A DNA stretch of 64,000 nt from Heliocidaris tuberculata (taxonomy: Eukaryota > Echinodermata > Echinoidea > Camarodonta > Echinometridae), in contig CM046832.1 in NCBI GenBank assembly GCA_025618425.1, forward strand, positions 22,621,917-22,685,916. Direction: 5' to 3'. The position numbers and the translations under genes were made by a program. Below the pieces are notes generated by a model. That model was not told the DNA's origin. It saw only the letters and a list, made by a program, of their open reading frames with translations, and did no database searches. This document shows, one piece after another, positions 23,101 to 31,095 of this stretch. Within the stretch, counting starts at the first letter, position 1. Every line of letters begins with the position of its first letter.

Positions 23101-26100
23101 ACAGAGAGGGCAGCAGTACAGAAGGATCAATCAGTCTTAGCAGAAAAATAGAATGAACACACAATTTAATGCTTAAAATTCCATATTCCCTGAATCAGTG
23201 ATTTAGCTGGTCACCAAACAATTAAGAGGGACTTTCACAGACAACTTGCTGGTAAGTAATATTCTGAGTTAAGCCTGGGGCCCGGTAGAAAATTACCCGT
23301 AACGGCCCGGACCGGTAAAAATGTCAAAATTTTTACCGGGTCCCGGCACGGCCCGAAACCCGGTAAATTTTATGTTTGTTTATATCTTCCTTATGTTTTT
23401 ATTTTAGTACGTTATTGCGCAAATATGGTGTTTCCTATTTAGCTTCCTGAGCAAGGGAGTCGCAAGTTGAGGATCATTTACTCGTGATAACAAATTTTGG
23501 ATTTATATCTTTTATTTTATTTTGCGTGCCTCCGCGAGTCCGCGCTACTTATCAGCGTTAGTGTTTTCCTAATCATCTACCTGAGCGAGAATTTCGAGAA
23601 AGAATGAAGTTGAAGATGATTTAATCATGATTACAACTTTTTTGTAATTTAATATAATAATTTCATTTTGCATGCTGCCGCGCTACTTATCACCGTTAAT
23701 GAGCGAGAAATTCTGGCTCATGTAGATAATTAGAAAAAACATTAACTCTGATAAGTAGCGCGGACACGCGGAGGCGCGCAAAATAAAATAGAAAATATAA
23801 ATCCAAAATTTGTTATCACAAGTAAATGATCCTCAACTTGCGTCTTCCTCGCTTAGGAAGCTAAATATGAAACACCATATTTGCGCAATAATTAGTACTA
23901 AGATAAAAACATAAGGAAAATATGAACAGACCCGCTCACCCCACGGTAATTTTTGCGCCCAATCAAGCGTCAAAATGGTCACATTATACACACACACACA
24001 CATTGACAAACCTGCAATTCATACAAGCGAGTTTAACGTTTGTACGTACATGTTCAGTACTTCTCGCTCAGCTTGGAAATTCTTATTTCTTGTATGAAAC
24101 TGGCACCGACTGTGAAACATCCTTAGGTCTTTTCTGGCAAAAATAAACATCGGCAACGGGTTCCACCATTATTTACCACTATCAAGTTTTTATTAAAAAG
24201 TCATAATTAATACTCATAACGGCTTTACAGCATCAATTATTTACCGAGTTATTTTTACCGGGTTCAGACATTTCACTCAGCAACCCGGACCCGTCCCGAT
24301 CCCGGCAAAAACCCCCAACCCGCCGGGTTCCGTACGGGTTGACCGGCCCAACACCCAGGCTTATTCTGAGTTTCACTCTTTTGATCTGGTATTGTGGCTG
24401 GATATATTACAGCAGGCTGGAGCTGCATAGTTTCAAGTGGGGCTGAGTGGTTCAGACACACGAGTGGTTATCTCCAATTGATAACCTCATGTAAGTGTGA
24501 GTGCTTAGACCCCTACTTAAAGGGGAATGAAAGGCAACAAACATTAGCCTATCATGTAGATAATTGTCAGCCTATTACAAATATCTTGAAATTACAGTAC
24601 TCCTATTTGATTATTTAAGAAGGAGAACAATGTCTCAAAAAGTTGCAGTTTCCTTCCTAGACATTATCCCATGGGGGCTGCCATTTTCTTTACAAAGTAA
24701 TGTCAGACTCAGAGCAGTGCTATTTGTGAGATACCCACTGACCTGTATACTAGCTACGATGACACTCATGATCACCTGTGGAATGCATGACACTGCATGG
24801 ATTTTCTAAAACCATTTTTGTAGTCATGTACATCCAAATGAAGATACTTTTATCCTGTCATATAACCTATTTGTTTCAAGATATTTGGTTCAGCTGTTTC
24901 ATAGGTGGGGCATTTTCTTTTGTTAAGCAGGTTTTAGCATGCACAAGTTGTTGCTTGGTTATTCAAAGAAGTAACAAAGACCTACATACAACCACTTATC
25001 CAATGAACAAGGTTATAATACTGTATATGCCATATATTTCACGGGGGTTTTATTTTCGCAAATTTCTTGAATTGCGAGAGGGTCGTGAATTTAACAAGCC
25101 AAAATATTGCCAACATAAGAAGTCGGTTGAATTTGTTGTCTCCTGGTCAGAAATTCACCACTTTGCTTTGCAAAAGTACATCATCACCGCTGTTTGTAGA
25201 TTTGAGAAATTTCCGACCGCAAATTCAACCACTCGCGAAATAGTCTGGTTAGTCCTATTCGCGAAAATTTATGGCTGCGAAATTTAGGGCTTATACAGTA
25301 TAACCTTGTCCTCCCAAACCAATATGGTCATGGTGAAAACACATAAGGGCTGCCCTCTACTGCTGTACTACTGCCAGCAAATAATAAACAAATGCAGATT
25401 TCCTCTCTCCACACAGATAGGGCAGAAGTACAAAAGGATCAGTTGGTCTCAGCAGAAAATAGAATGAACACACAATTTAATGCTTAAAATTCTATATTCT
25501 CTGAATAAGTGGTTTAGCTGGTCACCAAACAAGAGGGACTTTCACAGACAACTTGCTCGTAAGTAATATTCTGAGTTTCACTCTTCTGATCTGGCATTTT
25601 GGCTGGATATATTACAGCAGGTTGGAGCTGCATAGTTTCAAGTGGGGATGCCGGATGAGTGATTCAGACACACGAGTGCATACAACTGCTCCTGTGCGAG
25701 ACGCTGGGGGTACGAAGATGGCTGCCATTTTGCATTGGTGGCTTTAGTTGTATAATAGCTATTCATTTATAATATGCAACATCATATCCATTGTGTACAG
25801 GTAAATGGACATGTATAGTCAAGGACATGTGTAGTCAAGGACACTCATGGGCCCTTGCCTATATGGGACTGTGTCCAACATTCACTGTTGCAGCAGTCAA
25901 AAACAGACAACAAAATTGCTCTAAGCAAGATTTAATTTTCTTAAATTTGCTAATTACCTGATTCATGGACTCTTCAACTCTTACTGTGCCACAAATTAGG
26001 GGATTCAGAATTGAAAGTGAAATTTTAAATAATTATTTTCCTCTCATGTATGAATGTTCTACCCTGGAAAAAGGCCTGCTGATACACACAAAAGCTATTG

Positions 26101-27765
26101 AAGCCTATTCACCCATAAAAGCTAGTCCGGATCTTCAGATAAGCTTACACATGTGTAAGTGAGTCAAGGATTGTATTTTTGAACAGCATTGTATGCGTAC
26201 AGGTAAGCGCCTAAAATGGTTTTCATACGCGTGGGACTACGCTTATGTTCTCCACACTACTGAAACAAAGAATACGGTACAAGATCATAAAATGAGGCAA
26301 AAAAAAACATAAGTAATATTTTAGGAACTGCTCTCTGGTCACCCCCAGTCATCACCCTGTTGGCCCCAAATCAGGGTAGGTTGTGTCTTTTTTCCCATAG
26401 GTTTCACACGTTCGGAAATACGTTCGGATCTACGTTGTCTTTTTCAAATTCCACCAACTTATTTTTCTGCAGGACTTTGAGCATCCATTATCTAAGTTTG
26501 ACAGATATTCGTTTGATATTTTACTTGCTATCGTTGATTTTCTGAAGTGTTCGGAAATAGGATCCACCACCATACAATACTATGACATCAGTTTTACAAA
26601 ATGGCAGCCCCCATGGAATAACATCTAGAGTCTAGCAAGGAATCTGCAAACTTTAGTTCAGAGATTGTTCTCCTTACTGAGTAATCAAATATGAGTATTT
26701 TTAAGATAATATGAATAGGCTGACAATTCTCCACATGATCGTGGTGTTATCAGCTAATGTTTGTTAATCATATGTTTATTGTTGGCAAGTTGGCAGTGGT
26801 TGGGTTTCATTCTCCTAGAGTTTCTCCTAGTTTATCTCCAATAAAGGCAATATAACCTCGCATAACTTAAGTGTGAGTGAGTTTAAGGATTGATTAACTT
26901 TGTGAAAAATGGTGAAATCATCTCAAATGCCAGTGAATTGTGTGCAATCCTCTAACTACATATATAATTAAGGATATGTGAAAGTATGAGAGAAAATGGA
27001 ACCCGTTTACTATCCTAAAAAAGAGAAAAAAGCTAGCGATCACTAGCGCAAGTCGCTCGGCTTCTTCGCTGCTTTGCAGTCACAAAAACCAAGCACCGGC
27101 GCTTGGCGATTTCAGAGCGGGTTTCCAGCCCGTACGGTATTCTGTGATAGAGCGAGGTATGCCAACCGTAAGAGTTATTTAGGGTTCGGTGGTACTCTAT
27201 CCCGACATCAATGTTCAATCGTAAATATCTTGATATATAAACGACCGATCAGCTTATAAAACTCAGGCGATTCCTGTCTGACCTAAAGGTTTGCAATTAT
27301 GATTAGAAGTCTACATCATTAGCTGGAACAGTGATTTTTTTTTTCAATCCTGGGCAAAGTTAATCAATCCCTTTAAGGTTGAGTTCTGAATGCAGGTAGT
27401 GATCTAGACTAATAATTTAATATCATGCTGGTATTTTAACGAGCGTCATACCTAAAAATGTCAAGTGGCGTCATTGACATTGTCATATCGTTTTACTAGA
27501 CCACTTACAAATTCAATGGCTCGCAGGAATCCACGGGGCTCCAGCAACACACGTAAGCGGTAATCTTGTGTGGCACCTCCCGCCGAATAAGCAGGCGGGG
27601 CCTGCAAAGAAGAGCAAGAGAAATTGAAAGCATTAATGAAACTTGTCACCGTCAGACATAAAAAAATGACTCTCTATATCATATACTGATAATCACACTT
27701 ACCCCTTGACTTGGTGGGGCAGGCTCTTGAGGATAAGCACTGGCTTTATCGAGCGCAGGATCCAT
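6752..27765 (-). CDS. SYPL1: Synaptophysin/pantophysin-family four-span vesicle membrane protein (6 exons)
   Basis: Six exons join in phase into 264 residues: 27703-27765, 27509-27601, 11909-12021, 11194-11380, 8440-8643 and 6752-6886 (stop TAA). All introns are GT-AG. The family are tetraspanning MARVEL-domain proteins of synaptic and other transport vesicles, with both termini cytosolic. Seen here: TM1 about residues 47-66, TM2 about 116-139, TM3 about 155-172, TM4 about 218-237. Loop 1 has Cys75 and Cys100 plus an N-glycosylation sequon at 101-103; loop 2 has Cys198 and Cys205, the pattern expected for one disulfide per luminal loop. Diagnostic strings include YPFR before the second loop-1 cysteine, GSAQFFVAVGVLAMLY in TM2 and SSCAWAAGLNDVK after TM3. 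The cytosolic tail is only about 24 residues and lacks the Tyr/Gly/Gln-rich repeats of vertebrate synaptophysin, which favours a pantophysin-like member. Which vertebrate paralogue (SYP, SYPL1, SYPL2, SYNPR) is closest is not resolved, so the symbol is a family-level label. Confidence 0.95.
6901..6948. repeat. (GA)n microsatellite beside exon 6 of the synaptophysin-family gene
   Basis: A pure GA tract starting 15 bp from the intron/exon boundary, read as (TC)n on the gene strand, where it could serve as or lengthen the pyrimidine tract of the acceptor. Confidence 0.9.
7621..7995. mobile_element. Diverged inverted-repeat insertion
   Basis: The left end reads TTAAAGGGAAGGTTGAGTTC and the right end is a diverged reverse complement (GAACTCAACTTTATCTTTAAA). 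Arms are short and imperfect. The TTAAAGGG-type end resembles the 54060-54652 element. No coding sequence. Confidence 0.45.
8096..8178. repeat. Compound (GA)n-(GT)n microsatellite
   Basis: A GA tract passing directly into a GT tract in intron 5. Confidence 0.95.
8440..8643 (-). CDS. SYPL1: Synaptophysin-family gene, coding exon 5 (TM3 and loop 2)
   Basis: Encodes residues 153-220: TM3, the family-diagnostic SSCAWAAGLNDVKYW segment, luminal loop 2 with Cys198 and Cys205, and the start of TM4. The acceptor ends CTGTAG and the donor is GTAAGG. The exon begins at Asp153, so an apparent internal start at the ITGVF segment is not a real start. Confidence 0.94.
9757..9918. mobile_element. Long-armed hairpin element
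   Basis: The left arm begins ATTAATACATGGTT and continues into a GTGCGTTAGTGCGAT word; the right arm is its near-exact reverse complement ending AACCATGTATTAAT. Arms are about 75 bp with few mismatches and a short centre. Confidence 0.7.
9920..10088. mobile_element. Hairpin-end repeat, TTTATAAAACGGGT family
   Basis: Starts TTTTATAAAACGGGT and ends with its reverse complement ACCCGTTTTATAA. It abuts the hairpin at 9757-9918 and shares CGTTAG-type words with it, so the two may be parts of one element. Confidence 0.5.
10163..10303. mobile_element. MITE-like hairpin with 17 bp perfect arms
   Basis: GTGGTTGAGGAAACCAC at 10168-10184 is mirrored exactly by its reverse complement at 10283-10299, about 100 bp apart. 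No coding sequence. It lies inside the 9258-10951 composite. Confidence 0.6.
10442..10672 (-). pseudogene. Broken acidic open frame inside the composite repeat
   Basis: From the ATG at 10672 the frame reads MSVVNEEIELNMDIEIGEES and continues through an Asp run to a TGA at 10562-10564. The same frame then resumes with a Glu/Gly-rich repeat (EGEEGEEEGEE) and a polar stretch until a second TGA at 10442. A TGACGTCA site lies about 80 bp upstream of the ATG. It may be the decayed N-terminus of a transposon-borne or retrocopied gene. Family unknown. Confidence 0.25.
11194..11380 (-). CDS. SYPL1: Synaptophysin-family gene, coding exon 4 (TM2)
   Basis: Completes Arg90 and encodes residues 91-152. 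It carries loop-1 Cys100, the sequon NGT (101-103) and TM2 (about 116-139, beginning QFFVAVGVLAMLY). The acceptor ends CCTCAG and the donor is GTAAGT directly after the Gly152 codon. Confidence 0.93.
11658..11770. mobile_element. Solo end of the TTAAAGGG inverted-repeat family
   Basis: Matches, with divergence, the right arm of the element at 54060-54652, sharing words such as GATTTCATTCMAACTTTCA and AAAGCAACTTGCT. No matching left arm is nearby, so this is a fragment. It lies in intron 3, about 140 bp from exon 3. Confidence 0.5.
11909..12021 (-). CDS. SYPL1: Synaptophysin-family gene, coding exon 3 (TM1)
   Basis: Encodes residues 53-89 and two bases of Arg90. It contains TM1 (ILAVCMFATTAGYA), loop-1 Cys75 and the conserved YPF(R) motif. 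The acceptor ends CTTGCAG; the donor GTGATT is weaker than the others. The correct frame is set by the phase-0 junction with exon 2; a longer open frame over the same bases is a shadow. Confidence 0.9.
13481..13895. mobile_element. TIR element flanked by TTAA
   Basis: The 5' end TTAACCCTTTCAGGACA and the 3' end TGTCTTGAAAGGGTTAA form inverted termini with TTAA at both outer edges, as expected for TTAA-targeting families (piggyBac- or Kolobok-type). Inner arms share TGATCACATTTTG / CAAAATGTGGTCA. About 415 bp, non-autonomous. Confidence 0.6.
15702..16044 (+). repeat. Direct duplication of a ~97 bp segment
   Basis: The segment 15702-15798, starting CATCTAACAGTTACATGTTC and ending in an A/C-rich tail and CAATTGTA, recurs at 15949-16044 with a few substitutions and changed A-run lengths. 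The A-rich tail resembles a retroposed or slippage-prone unit. Confidence 0.75.
20965..21461. mobile_element. Foldback/TIR element of about 500 bp
   Basis: The left end GTGGCGGAGCTATACACTC is mirrored on the right by GAGTGCAGAGCTCCGCCGC. Homology continues inward for about 120 bp as diverged arms, for example AAATACCACATCACATAAA against the reverse complement of TTATCTAATGTGGTATTT. Short open frames over it are not coding. Confidence 0.6.
21680..21990. other. Open but unassigned ~300 bp patch in intron 2
   Basis: Both strands stay open for 80-100 codons, with a more GC-rich composition than the flanks. No acceptor/donor pair or recognisable domain was found. It is probably repeat-derived and is left as unassigned. 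Confidence 0.25.
22156..22603. mobile_element. Long-armed foldback MITE (about 450 bp)
   Basis: The outer ends AGTTCTATAACTCCAGG and CTGGAGTTAGTAGTTCTAA are inverted. The arms continue through GGTACAAMTAAMCAAARTCT, TTAGTTTGGTC, AAATTTGTACTTAC and AAATGGAATTTCCT words present in reverse complement on the other side. The right arm carries about 25 extra bp near its outer end. Non-coding. Confidence 0.7.
22936..24458 (+). repeat. Duplicated block, copy A (interrupted by a 1092 bp element)
   Basis: Matches 24992-25678 in the same orientation, from CCACTTATCCAATGAACAAG to GACACACGAGTG, at high identity. Copy A lacks the TA-flanked MITE of copy B but carries the element at 23271-24362. Confidence 0.85.
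23271..24362. mobile_element. Mutator-like foldback transposon with 10 bp target duplication
   Basis: 1092 bp. The termini are AAGCCTGGG and CCCAGGCTT, flanked on both sides by ATTCTGAGTT (23261-23270 and 24363-24372), which occurs once in the uninterrupted copy B. Outer regions are rich in CCCGG/CCGGTAAAA words. Inside, long inverted arms of about 220 bp (roughly 23380-23600 and 23705-23925) include TTGCGCAATA-type and GTCCGCGCTACTTATCA-type words. There is no intact transposase frame. The 9-10 bp duplication and long inverted repeats fit non-autonomous Mutator-like elements. Confidence 0.8.
24541..24705 (+). repeat. Dispersed repeat, copy 1 (inverted partner at 26585-26775)
   Basis: Shares, in opposite orientation with 26585-26775, words such as ATTGTCAGCCTATT, AAGGAGAACAAT and CCATGGGGGCTGCCATTTT. 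Clearly diverged, so it is an old insertion pair. Confidence 0.6.
24992..25678 (+). repeat. Duplicated block, copy B (interrupted by a 278 bp MITE)
   Basis: Direct repeat of 22936-24458. It preserves the empty site of the 1092 bp element (GTAATATTCTGAGTTTCACT) and is itself interrupted at 25021-25298. Confidence 0.85.
25021..25298. mobile_element. TA-flanked MITE (Tc1/mariner-like) in copy B
   Basis: 278 bp with ends CTGTATATGCC and GGGCTTATACAG, flanked by TA (25019-25020 and 25299-25300). Copy A shows the empty site GGTTATAATATAACC with a single TA at 22963-22964. Internal inverted words include TTCGCAAATTT and AAATTTCGC-type segments. An apparent 169-codon frame across it is fortuitous. 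Confidence 0.8.
26161..26250 (+). repeat. Dispersed repeat shared with the right edge of the window
   Basis: Shares GTCAAGGATTGTA, AAGCGCCTAAAATGG and TTTTCATACGCGT with 63910-64000 in the same orientation and order. TTCGGAAATA words nearby (26412-26560) may belong to the same element. Confidence 0.6.
26585..26775 (-). repeat. Dispersed repeat, copy 2 (inverted partner of 24541-24705)
   Basis: The reverse complement aligns with 24541-24705 over most of its length, with substitutions and small indels. No coding content. Confidence 0.6.
27509..27601 (-). CDS. SYPL1: Synaptophysin-family gene, coding exon 2
   Basis: Encodes residues 22-52, ending LEPRGFLRAIEF. The EPxGFxRxxEF stretch is the conserved lead-in to TM1 of the synaptophysin family. 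The acceptor ends TTTGCAG and the donor is GTAAGT; both junctions are phase 0. Intron 1 is only 101 bp, whereas the following intron is 15.5 kb. Confidence 0.92.
27703..27765 (-). CDS. SYPL1: Synaptophysin-family gene, coding exon 1
   Basis: Encodes residues 1-21, starting MDPALDKASAYPQEPAPPSQ. The start is the first ATG of the only open frame reading into the GTAAGT donor at 27702. The stretch is Pro/Ala-rich and has no signal peptide, as expected for the cytosolic N-terminus of a four-span vesicle protein. Phase 0 at the junction. Confidence 0.88.
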
Positions 27766-27960
27766 GATTTTAAACGTTAAATTTCGGGAATTTTGACTAC
27801 GAATGGCCTGGCCGCGATTCAGCTATACGTACATCGCGATATCGGTCAATGTACAGTACATGTAATGCTTATGTCAAGAGATGGCGTACCGGTACCCCGG
27901 TATGGTATAGATCCTATAATAGGATCTCTATGTACGGTACGTTAAAAAAAGATAATATTA
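27766..27960 (-). promoter_or_regulatory. Probable 5' UTR and promoter region of the synaptophysin-family gene
   Basis: Sequence immediately upstream of the ATG at 27765. It contains CpG-bearing words such as TCGCGATA and CGCGG, more CpG than the surrounding introns, and no clear TATA box at a usable distance. No upstream coding exon was seen. The transcription start is not determined. Confidence 0.35.
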
Positions 27961-28059
27961 ATAATTAAAAAAAACCCCCAAAACAATAACAATAAAAAGT
28001 CAAAAATTAAATGGGGAAAGAGTTCGGGGGCGGCAGGTTGGAAAAAGATCGTTTAGACC

Positions 28060-28410
28060 AGGGGTGGATCCAGGATTTTGTATAAGGTGGGGGGGGGGGG
28101 GGCACACAGATGCTGGATTGTCAACTTTGGGAAACTGCTTGAAGTGAGATCCATATTTTTTTTGTCTCGCCAGCCCTCCAAAAGTCGCTCAGTGGGGGGG
28201 GGGGGGGGGGGGGGGGGTTATGGAGTCCAGTTTCCCTCCATAATTATCCGACAAAAAAAAAAAAAAAAAAAAAAAGTTTTCCGTTCTAAAAAAAAGGGGG
28301 GGGGGGCACATTCACATAAAGAGGGGGCAAAATGCATACTTTTCTTTCAAGGGGGGGGGGGGGGCGCACGGGCCGGGATTGCCCCATAAATCCGCCACTG
28401 GTTTAGACAC
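28060..28410. repeat. Poly-G repeat with GGATCCAGG / CCGCCACTGG ends
   Basis: Begins AGGGGTGGATCCAGGATTTT and ends AAATCCGCCACTGGTTT, with several pure G runs and one long A run between. The ends are roughly inverted. Related copies occur at about 430-640, 30830-31090, 36297-36590, 39495-39775, 60455-60490 and 61520-61575. Confidence 0.6.
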
Positions 28411-29090
28411 CCAAAGCTCACAATATTCAAAAATAATTTATAGATAATGAATCAATTATCACAATTAAGTAACACAATATTATTAGTAGCTTTTTCCTTT
28501 TTGCCCCATGGCCTTGGACCGTGTATTTTTTGTTGTTGCCGTGTTTACGCATTTTCTGACCATGAATAACGAATTTGAGAAAGGTTTAAAGTTATTTTTT
28601 TCATCTCATGAAAACAATAATCACATTTTGAATAAATCTCTCAAGCCCCTAAAACATGGGATGAGATATTTAAACATAAAACACATAATTCAACCTAATT
28701 TCATGAAATGGGGAAAATAAATCCTTGAATTGATAAAGATATGTTCATTGAAAAATTATTTTAAGTCATCCAACCTCACGACGGAAATTATTAGAAATTA
28801 TATAAAATTATACATGAATACCAATGCCCAAATGGTCGGGAACCATCGCAACCATTACCCACGTTTCTAACAACATTACAATTTAATTGCCTTATTTTTA
28901 TATAATTCTCAATTTGCACAGCCGTGTAAACTGAAACGACAGGTCGAATCATGGGCATACGAGGCAGGGGTGGGGTTGTAGCCCCCGAAAAATAAAGTCG
29001 GGCAACCGGCACTATTCGGGTAGCTAGCCGAAGTAGTATTAAGAAAATGTCGCTATAATAAAGACGGAAGGGCCCTCCCACACTCATTCT
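28411..29090. other. Intergenic sequence without clear features
   Basis: AT-rich, short open frames only, no splice-compatible coding sequence. It lies between the poly-G repeat and the triplet array. Confidence 0.55.
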
Positions 29091-29105
29091 CTACTACTAC
29101 TACTA

Positions 29106-29170
<65 letters not shown>

Positions 29171-29196
29171 TACTACTACTACTACTACTGCTACTG

Positions 29197-29238
<42 letters not shown>

Positions 29239-29262
29239 TTATACTAACTACTACTACTAGGC

Positions 29263-29302
<40 letters not shown>

Positions 29303-29467
29303 CTCTGCTACTACTACTACTACTGCTACTACTACGACTACTACTGCTACTGCTGCTACTACTACTACTACGACTACTGCTACTGCTACTACTACTATAC
29401 TACTACTACTACTACTACTACTTCTACTACTACTACTACTGCTACTACTACTACTACTATACTACTG

Positions 29468-29503
<36 letters not shown>

Positions 29504-29688
29504 TACTACTACTACTACTACTACTACTGCTACTACTACTACTCCTACTATACTACTACTACACTACTACTACTACTACTACTACTACTACACTACTACT
29601 ACTACTGCTACTACTACTACTGCTACTACTACTACTACTACGACTAATACTGCTATTGCTGCTACTACTACTACGACTACTGCTACTG

Positions 29689-29742
<54 letters not shown>

Positions 29743-29745
29743 TTC

Positions 29746-29780
<35 letters not shown>

Positions 29781-29840
29781 ATAGTAGTAGCAGTACAATT
29801 TACTACTACTACACGTAGTAGTAGTAGTAGTAGTAGCAGC

Positions 29841-29899
<59 letters not shown>

Positions 29900-29963
29900 C
29901 ATCATAATTATTATTGGTAGTAGTAGTAGTAGTAGTAATAGTAGTAATATAGTAGTAGTGTAA

Positions 29964-30028
<65 letters not shown>
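29091..30028. repeat. CTA/TAG triplet array of about 940 bp with internal strand switch
   Basis: Nearly uninterrupted (CTA)n from 29091 to about 29742 switches at a TATTCTAG centre to (TAG)n, followed by a (TTA)n block at about 29843-29900 and more (TAG)n to 30028. Single-base interruptions (CTG, CGA) are clustered. The two halves are complementary, so the array can fold on itself. Frames across it are meaningless. Confidence 0.95.
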
Positions 30029-30210
30029 TAAGGAGTATCAGTGCACACAGTAAACCAAAATTACCTTAGACAACCACCTATCAAGGCATTATTATAATGG
30101 GGTTATTGAATAAGGTGCAGTTGTCCGATTGATAATAATGTTCATAGTCCTTAGAAGACCGTATATATAAGTACCTTTTGTCCGCTGTAATTGTCCTACA
30201 GGGTATTTTA

Positions 30211-30505
30211 TGTTATGAGTTTGCAGTAACACCAGTTGTAGGTTAGTCCTGAAAAGGACTGTTTGGTATCTTTCTTGTGAATTTGTAGTTCTAAAAAGAA
30301 CTCTCTTACGTCGAGTATACTCTTTCTTCAAAGAGAGTTCTTTTTAGAACTACAACTCCTGATGACGATCAGGGCACACTGATCAAAACGTCGAGTATAC
30401 TCTTTCTTCAAAGAGAATTCTTTTTAGAACTACAGATTCACAAGAAAGATACCAAACAGTCTTTTTCAGCACTAACCTACATGGTGTTACCGCAAACTCA
30501 TAACT
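30211..30505. mobile_element. Penelope-like retroelement fragment (inverted and tandem terminal repeats)
   Basis: Outer arms of about 95 bp (30212-30306 and 30410-30504) are inverted. Between them a 47 bp unit starting ACGTCGAGTATACTC occurs twice (30308-30354 and 30388-30434, period 80). The segment at 30357-30390 contains CTGATGA, a six-pair stem GATCAG/CTGATC, and AAAACGTCGAG, which resembles the hammerhead-bearing termini known from Penelope-like elements. No reverse transcriptase is present. Confidence 0.45.
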
Positions 30506-30714
30506 TATCTTCCCACCATGGAAAGCTTCAAGAACACCAGGATATTTTATCCGGTACAGTGCTTATACCTATAGTCTGGGAGCCTTTCCCGAAATAGGCA
30601 CCCAATTTTACCCATACGATTTGACCCCGTAAAGTTACTTAGACCATCCTAGTCATTGACAAAAAGGTTGTCAGCCGACCGGGTTTAGTCCCCAGACTAC
30701 TAGCGTACCCAATT

Positions 30715-31095
30715 AAGGGGGGGGGGGGGGGGGGAAGCAAACTGAAAACTTTTGACAGAAAACAAATAAATTTTCCCCCTTTTTATTTTTTTAAATTTAT
30801 TTTGGTTGTCAGAGAATTCTGGACCCCCATAAAAATGTGATACCCCACCCCCACTGAGTGACTATTGGAGCGCAGGGGATTTTATTTTTGGCACCCCCCC
30901 CCCCCCCCCCCCCGAGCGACTTTTGGTGGACTGGCGAGACGAAAAAAATACGGTTCTACCTTTTCGAACTTAATTTTTTTTTTTTTTTTTTTTTTGCTTG
31001 CCTGTCAGAGAATTATGGAGGAAAACATCTGATAACCCCCCATTTGCCCCCCTTGTAAAAAAAATCCTGGGTACACCACTGCCCCAGAGCCCCCA
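30715..31095. repeat. Cluster of poly-G, poly-C and poly-T tracts
   Basis: A G run at 30717-30734, a C run at about 30894-30913 and a T run at about 30973-30995 lie within repeat sequence ending CCTGGGTACACCACTGCCCC. The CCCCC/GAGCGACTTTTGG part is the reverse complement of a piece of the 28060-28410 repeat. Confidence 0.55.

Larger units (their letters stand above)
12022..27508 (-). other. Intron 2 of the synaptophysin-family gene, transposon-rich (15.5 kb)
   Basis: No open frame in this intron has coding character, and none interrupts the clean phase-0 junction between exons 2 and 3. The intron holds several separate TIR or foldback elements (listed individually), two copies of a ~0.4 kb block, TTA-rich imperfect triplets at 16701-16755 and 16854-16905, and many ACATGTAC palindromes. 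A CpG-rich patch at 27030-27260 is unexplained. Confidence 0.8.

Noticed and set aside
24778..25287. 169-codon open frame, the second longest in the window
   Set aside because: It runs across the boundary of the TA-flanked MITE and duplicated sequence; the sister block lacks the MITE, and no domain or splice support exists.
29588..29905. 105-codon frame of Ile/Leu/Val/Thr runs on the minus strand
   Set aside because: It lies wholly in the CTA/TAG/TTA triplet array, so the frame is a consequence of the repeat.
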